Below, piece after piece: positions 28,496 to 33,055 of a stretch of DNA of 33,055 bases. The notes beneath the pieces were generated by a model. That model ran no database searches, had not been told where the DNA came from, and was given only the letters and a program-made list of their open reading frames with translations. The stretch's first letter is position 1, and each line of letters begins with the position of its first letter. The stretch spans positions 1 through 33,055 of the forward strand of contig JALVPX010000164.1 of assembly GCA_027031565.1 (NCBI GenBank), in the 5' to 3' direction. Both the position numbers and the translations under genes were made by a program. Source of the DNA: Deltaproteobacteria bacterium (lineage in GTDB: Bacteria > Desulfobacterota > Dissulfuribacteria > Dissulfuribacterales > JALVPX01).

Positions 28496-30991
28496 CTATG
28501 GTCTGTGGCTAAATGTGGTCCACCAGAGGTAGTAATCCTCCATAGGCGGCTGGTTGGCAGGGCTCAATAGGAGATAGAAGTAATAGTCGCCCTCTGGAAG
28601 GAGTGAGAGGGGGATATCGCTCAATACGTCCTGCCTGATATTTCCCGATGTAAAGGAGATGTAAGGCTCGAGGCCACTGGATGAGATAGTGGTGATGTTA
28701 TCTCCATTGTTTGTTATCAGGAATAACTCACCTGGTGCCAGTGCTGGGGCGTATATCCCAAAATAGATGTCTGCTGGCTCATCAAAGGCTGGAAGATCTA
28801 TATACACTGTCAACATGGTGCTAGAGCCTCTACTCACACCAATTGGCCGGCAATTGGATGGGTCTTCGTCCCTACTAGTGGTGTCATTAGCACTAATTTC
28901 ATAGACATTCTCTCCACTTGGCGTTGGCAGAGAGATGGCGAACAGGGATGGTACATCCAGTGGGGGTATAAAAACTGTAGGACCTAATATGGAAGCAGGA
29001 ATATTGAAGCTTGAAGAACTAGCATAGTAGTCTCCATAAGAAGGTACTAGCCAGTCCAGGACAAAGTGGCCATCTTCTGAGTCATAATAGGCTATGGCGT
29101 GAGCAGAATAATATTTGTCTTCGTCTGTAATACCGCCATCATATTCGATCTTGAGGGAGGTGGTATCGGTAAACTCAAACTTGTGAGTGGTTATTCCCTT
29201 ACTTGAATAATTTCCCTTCAGGTTCAGTCCAGCGCCCCAAGCCGATACAGCGACGCTCCAATCTACCTTGTGTTCCTGGGAATATTTAGAGGAATTGAAG
29301 TGGCTGTCTGACTTTTTGATGTAACCGTAGCTTGGATCGGGGCCTATGACAAAATTGGTGTCATAGATTGAGACCCCAGGATAGTTTATGAGATCAGATG
29401 TCTTGTGTGGATAGCTCGTAATGTCGCCCAAGGTGTGAATTGATGAGGTGTAATATCCAATTGTAGGTACATCCATGCTCACTGGCACATTGACAGCCAA
29501 AAATTGTGGCTCGCCTTCCACATATATCTGGTTTCCATCTTCGTCTATGACAGGGTATTCATAGACGTCGTAAGTAGTGCTTATGGTGATCTGCCGATCC
29601 CGCTGGTCTGCCACCAGGCCTTCTCCGATCTCCTTTGAGATCTTGGTGCCCTCTGTGGTCTTTGTGGATTGATTGTACGTATAATTGAGGCTCGATTCTA
29701 GACTTACGATCTTTGCAAATTTGTGTTCATAGGAGACTCCCACTGTGAAGGAAAAATTCCTTTCTGCAGTAATGATATTGGTAGTGGTCTCTGTAGTGCT
29801 GTGTTCATAACCCACTTTAAATACATCTGGATCGTTGTTTACACCATCATGTTTTGGAGGGGCATTTATCACTGCCACTACCACGTCATCCATTACCAGT
29901 TGGCCCCTGCACACTGGGTCCCCCACCATTACAGACCCACCATCCACATCGCCAACTGCCAGTTTATCTCCGCTGTCATATCCTACTGAAAATGAATTTT
30001 CCTCTGCTACAACGCCATTTTGACCCACCTCAAACACATGGATCGTACCATCAGAGTCCTTGCCAACAATGATCTCTGCCATATTGTCAAGGTCGATGTC
30101 TCCAGCAGCAAGGGTGTCGCTCCCCTCAAATCCAATATCCACAGACCGTGCTATGACATTGCCGTCCTTATCATACACAACGATTCGGTGGCGATTGTCC
30201 TCGATAGCTCCATTAGTGCCCTCTGCAAAGATTATCTCTGCTATGCCATTACCGTCCACATCTCCTACTGCTATCTCATCCTCCCTGGAATAGTCTACAT
30301 TAAATTGGGTTACACCAGAAAAATGGCCCTGGGTGGATGAGTTCCACTTATATACGTGGATGTTGTCATCTGATGCATCGCCATGGATAATTTCGTCTAC
30401 ACCATCTCCATCCACATCCCCAGCATCTACTCTGTCATATCTCTCATAACCTCCTGATATCTTGATCCATCCCAACTCATTTCCACTGGAATCGAATACA
30501 CGAACGCCCTTTCCACTGGGATCGCTTGCATCTCCAAGGATGATCTCTAGTTGTCCGTCACCATTCACATCTCCAAGTGCGATGTCGTCATAGCGTTCTA
30601 TTCCTGCATTGAAGGAGCTGATCTCGCTTAGGTCGTGGGAGAAGATGTGAATCTTGTCGTCACTAGCATCTGCTATCACTATCTCATCTTCACCCTCTCC
30701 ATCCAGATTGCCTACCACCATGGAGTCATAGTGTTCAACGTTCCTCTCACCAACAGTGAATTCTGAAAAGGCCCCACTGGATTCATTTCTCTTAAACCCC
30801 CGAAGTTTGTCCAGTGACGCGTCGAGCATTACGATCTCGCCATCCACTAGGATCCTTCTTGCGCCAAAAGGTGGGTCACTAACGCATTGAGAACACATGG
30901 CCTTACCTATTAACATGTAGTAGAAAGTGAAAAGCATAAAAGAGATAAGGACCCAAAAGTGGCATTTTAAATAGACCCTAAAACCAGACAT
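28496..30991 (-). CDS. Large secreted FG-GAP/VCBS beta-propeller protein with Ser/Thr-rich amphipathic beta middle region and C-terminal beta domain
   Basis: Signal peptide (FWVLISFMLFTFYYMLIGKAMC); about six to seven repeats of the type YDDIALGDVNGDGQLEIILGDASD…; then TTETTTNIITAERNFSFTVGVSYEHKFAKIVSLESSLNYTYNQSTKTTEG…. RBS AGGAGGGAG before ATG. Confidence 0.88.
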   Translation of the reverse strand: MSGFRVYLKCHFWVLISFMLFTFYYMLIGKAMCSQCVSDPPFGARRILVDGEIVMLDASLDKLRGFKRNESSGAFSEFTVGERNVEHYDSMVVGNLDGEGEDEIVIADASDDKIHIFSHDLSEISSFNAGIERYDDIALGDVNGDGQLEIILGDASDPSGKGVRVFDSSGNELGWIKISGGYERYDRVDAGDVDGDGVDEIIHGDASDDNIHVYKWNSSTQGHFSGVTQFNVDYSREDEIAVGDVDGNGIAEIIFAEGTNGAIEDNRHRIVVYDKDGNVIARSVDIGFEGSDTLAAGDIDLDNMAEIIVGKDSDGTIHVFEVGQNGVVAEENSFSVGYDSGDKLAVGDVDGGSVMVGDPVCRGQLVMDDVVVAVINAPPKHDGVNNDPDVFKVGYEHSTTETTTNIITAERNFSFTVGVSYEHKFAKIVSLESSLNYTYNQSTKTTEGTKISKEIGEGLVADQRDRQITISTTYDVYEYPVIDEDGNQIYVEGEPQFLAVNVPVSMDVPTIGYYTSSIHTLGDITSYPHKTSDLINYPGVSIYDTNFVIGPDPSYGYIKKSDSHFNSSKYSQEHKVDWSVAVSAWGAGLNLKGNYSSKGITTHKFEFTDTTSLKIEYDGGITDEDKYYSAHAIAYYDSEDGHFVLDWLVPSYGDYYASSSSFNIPASILGPTVFIPPLDVPSLFAISLPTPSGENVYEISANDTTSRDEDPSNCRPIGVSRGSSTMLTVYIDLPAFDEPADIYFGIYAPALAPGELFLITNNGDNITTISSSGLEPYISFTSGNIRQDVLSDIPLSLLPEGDYYFYLLLSPANQPPMEDYYLWWTTFSHRP
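29927..30739 (-). repeat. FG-GAP-type protein repeats with DxDxDG calcium-binding loops (coding repeats)
   Basis: Loops NLDGEGEDE, DVNGDGQLE, DVDGDGVDE, DVDGNGIAE, DIDLDNMAE and DVDGG at regular intervals in residues 85-355. Confidence 0.85.
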
Positions 30992-31020
30992 AACTCCCTC
31001 CTGATTTTATTTTTTTTAAA

Positions 31021-31050
31021 ATTATACCATCAAAAAATATATTGGGGCAA
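31021..31050 (-). promoter_or_regulatory. Candidate sigma70-type promoter for the FG-GAP gene
   Basis: Minus strand TTGCCC-N18-TATAAT, about 30 bp upstream of ATG 30991. Confidence 0.5.
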
Positions 31051-31093
31051 TCCCGGAACAGAGCTCCGATTGAGATGAAGAAATATGGATGGG

Positions 31094-31129
31094 GTGTTGC
31101 ATGGCACTGGGGCCCATGCCATGCAACAC
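31094..31129. repeat. Perfect 13-bp inverted repeat (hairpin)
   Basis: GTGTTGCATGGCA (31094-31106) / TGCCATGCAACAC (31117-31129), inner TGGG/CCCA extends the stem with a one-base bulge. Confidence 0.8.
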
Positions 31130-31147
31130 ATCTGGAACCTACCGATC

Positions 31148-31306
31148 CTAGAGTGATGAAGCAGGGGGTTGTTGTGTGGTAACAGAGGTGCCTTTTATAA
31201 AATTCTCAATATATGACATCGTGTCGAGATAATACGTGGATACTTCCTCTGGGACTCCGCTTCCCACCTCTTTTGTACCACCAATATATTCGGCAATGGT
31301 TGGCGC
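31148..31306 (-). pseudogene. Protein-coding remnant without start codon
   Basis: Open frame between stops: APTIAEYIGGTKEVGSGVPEEVSTYYLDTMSYIENFIKGTSVTTQQPPASSL*. Confidence 0.3.
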
Positions 31307-31385
31307 CTAATCTCCTAGAAAGTTGCTCAGAATTATAAAATAATTACCTCGTTTTCACCAATCGCAACATTGAATGAGAGATTTT

Positions 31386-31697
31386 TCAGGACTTATTGTC
31401 TATGAGGGCCACATACGGGATATAGAGGATCTCCTGGCCAGGATTAAAAAAGGCACTTATCGGACCAGGTGCCGTGTTCAAGGCCTTTGCACCTTCCAGT
31501 CGGAACATGACGCTTTGGATGTCTTCGAGTTTGAACAAAAATTTGTAGACTGCGCTCTTTCCCCCAGTACCTGAAAGAAGCAGAGAAGGCATATAGGGAT
31601 AGACATTTCCATCATCTTCCATCTCGGCTATGACTACGCTCTGTGAATCTACACTATTTGGGCTGCTAGAAGTATTACTCTGTGAAGTACCAGATTG
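31386..31697 (-). pseudogene. C-terminal fragment of a secreted-type beta protein, 5' end lost
   Basis: Frame QSGTSQSNTSSSPNSVDSQSVVIAEMEDDGNVYPYMPSLLLSGTGGKSAVYKFLFKLEDIQSVMFRLEGAKALNTAPGPISAFFNPGQEILYIPYVALIDNKS*; a Ser-rich linker lies directly after an in-frame stop. Confidence 0.35.
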
Positions 31698-31725
31698 TTA
31701 GGCCATTGTTCTATGGTAGTCTATA

Positions 31726-32541
31726 TCAACTTAGGATAGATAAAATCTTTTCTTTATACTGACTCCTCTCGCTTGGTGACCAAATTGTTAAACCCGGCAC
31801 TTGGCTAACGGTTTCATACCTAATACTCAAAAGCAAATCGGAACATTGTTTATTATTATCTTCTATGGCTATTACAGGTCTATTTTTTTCAATAGTCCTC
31901 TTAGCACCTATTAGTGCAGGTAGCTCATGTCCCTCAACATCCAACTGAATCAGCAGCAAATCATTAATATCAAGACTGTCAATACTTATTGCTGCACAAA
32001 TCCTACCGTTCTTGGAAATTTTAGATGCTCCACCAGCATGCCTTCCATTATCCTCACTTGAATCGATATGAAGATTTCCTATACTCTTTGAAAGCGCGCA
32101 ATTCATTAACACGACATTTTCCAATTTATTGAATTCAACACATAACTTGGCGAGAATGTAGTTTTCAAGAACAGGCTCAAACGCATAAACTGTTCCCGAT
32201 ACAGCTCCGGAGAAATTCGGAATCATATCTCCAAAGAAAGTACCGGCGTGCACTATTGAACCCTTGAATGATTTGCAAAATCTCATAACAAATCGGTGAG
32301 TATCAGGCTCGTATAAAGTACCATTTAACAAATTTCTAACTGCCGGTCTATGTAATGCATACCTTGGGACAAAATATTGATTACCGTCTAAGGTTATATG
32401 GGTAAACTCAACTACAAATTTGTCGTCTTTCACAAACTCAATATTGTGTTGAACGTGACCCCCCTTATGCTTTGCTGGCTTTGATGCACGTGTAATTTCG
32501 TAGCCCAAACTCTTAAAAAGCCTTTTCACAAATGCCTTCAT
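31726..32541 (-). CDS. FkbM-family SAM-dependent methyltransferase
   Basis: GSIVHAGTFFGDMIPNFSGAVSGTVYAFEPVLENYILAKLCVEFNKLENVVLMNCALS…IDSLDINDLLLIQLDVEGHELPALIGAKRTIEKNRPVIAIE; RBS GGAG before ATG. Confidence 0.88.
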   Translation of the reverse strand: MKAFVKRLFKSLGYEITRASKPAKHKGGHVQHNIEFVKDDKFVVEFTHITLDGNQYFVPRYALHRPAVRNLLNGTLYEPDTHRFVMRFCKSFKGSIVHAGTFFGDMIPNFSGAVSGTVYAFEPVLENYILAKLCVEFNKLENVVLMNCALSKSIGNLHIDSSEDNGRHAGGASKISKNGRICAAISIDSLDINDLLLIQLDVEGHELPALIGAKRTIEKNRPVIAIEDNNKQCSDLLLSIRYETVSQVPGLTIWSPSERSQYKEKILSILS

Positions 32542-32849
32542 TATTTCTCCTATAGTGCATGTATACTGTTTGCTTGGCCCAACAAGTCTGTAGAATAATC
32601 CTGTTATGTAAAGGCTTCCTTTTCCTGAAATCGGGATTTTTTACCAGGTTTTTTCATGCAGACCCGGCCTGTATTTTTTTAAACCTAATATATCATCTTC
32701 TATTTTTTTCTCTATGTCTTAATTTTTGGCTGCAGTAAACCATCCGTCCATCCTTTACGCATATGGATAAGCCCTATTATACAGCATGGCACAAAAAAAA
32801 ATCATCAATATTTTAAGGCTGTTGAGACTTTTTCTACAGATTCAACGAC

Positions 32850-32911
32850 AGAATTCACCTGCCGCTATGGAGCGCAGCGGAATAGCGATCAGGTGCAATG
32901 AATTGTTAGCC
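32850..32911. repeat. Structured inverted-repeat element resembling a degenerate integron attC site
   Basis: GAATTCACCTG (32851-32861) opposing CAGGTG-CAAT-GAATTG (32890-32905), inner CCGCT/AGCGG hairpin, ending GTTAGCC. Confidence 0.35.
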
Positions 32912-33013
32912 TTTTAACTTTTAGATTATTTAGTCTTTTTAACTATCTCTTGAAGCTAAGGCAATAATTCTTTTTTAGGGCGCAATTCTAACCGATATAG
33001 TATAAGGGATTTA

Positions 33014-33048
33014 GTCAATAACCACCCCTAGAAGGGGTAGTTGTTGAC
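33014..33048. repeat. 16-bp near-perfect inverted repeat with 3-nt loop
   Basis: GTCAATAACCACCCCT (33014-33029), AGA, AGGGGTAGTTGTTGAC (33033-33048); 14 of 16 positions are Watson-Crick. Confidence 0.8.
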
Positions 33049-33055
33049 TGGATGT

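Noticed and set aside
29723-30340. ORFs opposite the FG-GAP repeats
   Set aside because: His/Pro/Thr-rich frames produced by reading the repeated DxDGDG codons in reverse; not independent genes.
29927-30739. Possible CRISPR or tandem DNA repeat
   Set aside because: The periodicity comes from protein FG-GAP repeats; the nucleotide sequence is diverged and no identical repeats with unique spacers exist.
32600-32700. Possible + strand terminators at T-rich runs
   Set aside because: The adjacent stems are short and imperfect, and no + strand gene lies upstream.

Overview
The window looks like a chromosomal segment from a Desulfobacterota-like (deltaproteobacterial) genome; this is inferred from gene content only. 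From about 1 to 27.9 kb it is compact housekeeping and metabolic DNA: the 3' part of an RND efflux gene; an AsmA-like / small sirohaem reductase-like / PgeF cluster; a glycine-zipper lipoprotein; a bioC-bioD-bioA-bioB cluster; a triheme c7-type cytochrome; lpxC; rnc-era; ilvD; hisB; an RNB-domain ribonuclease / DUF2760 / atypical Hsp70 cluster; a ferredoxin; a ClC channel/exchanger with CBS domains; and a VOC-methyltransferase fusion. From about 28 kb to the end the DNA is AT-richer and accessory in character. It holds a truncated, frameshifted IS3-family orfA, a large secreted FG-GAP beta-propeller protein whose middle region resembles the amphipathic hairpins of beta-pore-forming proteins, decayed gene fragments, an FkbM methyltransferase, and several strong inverted repeats, one resembling a degenerate integron attC site. 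The best candidates for something undescribed are the propeller protein (28496-30991) and the RNB/DUF2760/Hsp70 operon (20152-24657). No tRNA, rRNA or CRISPR array was seen. All family calls were made by eye from the translations; no database search was run.
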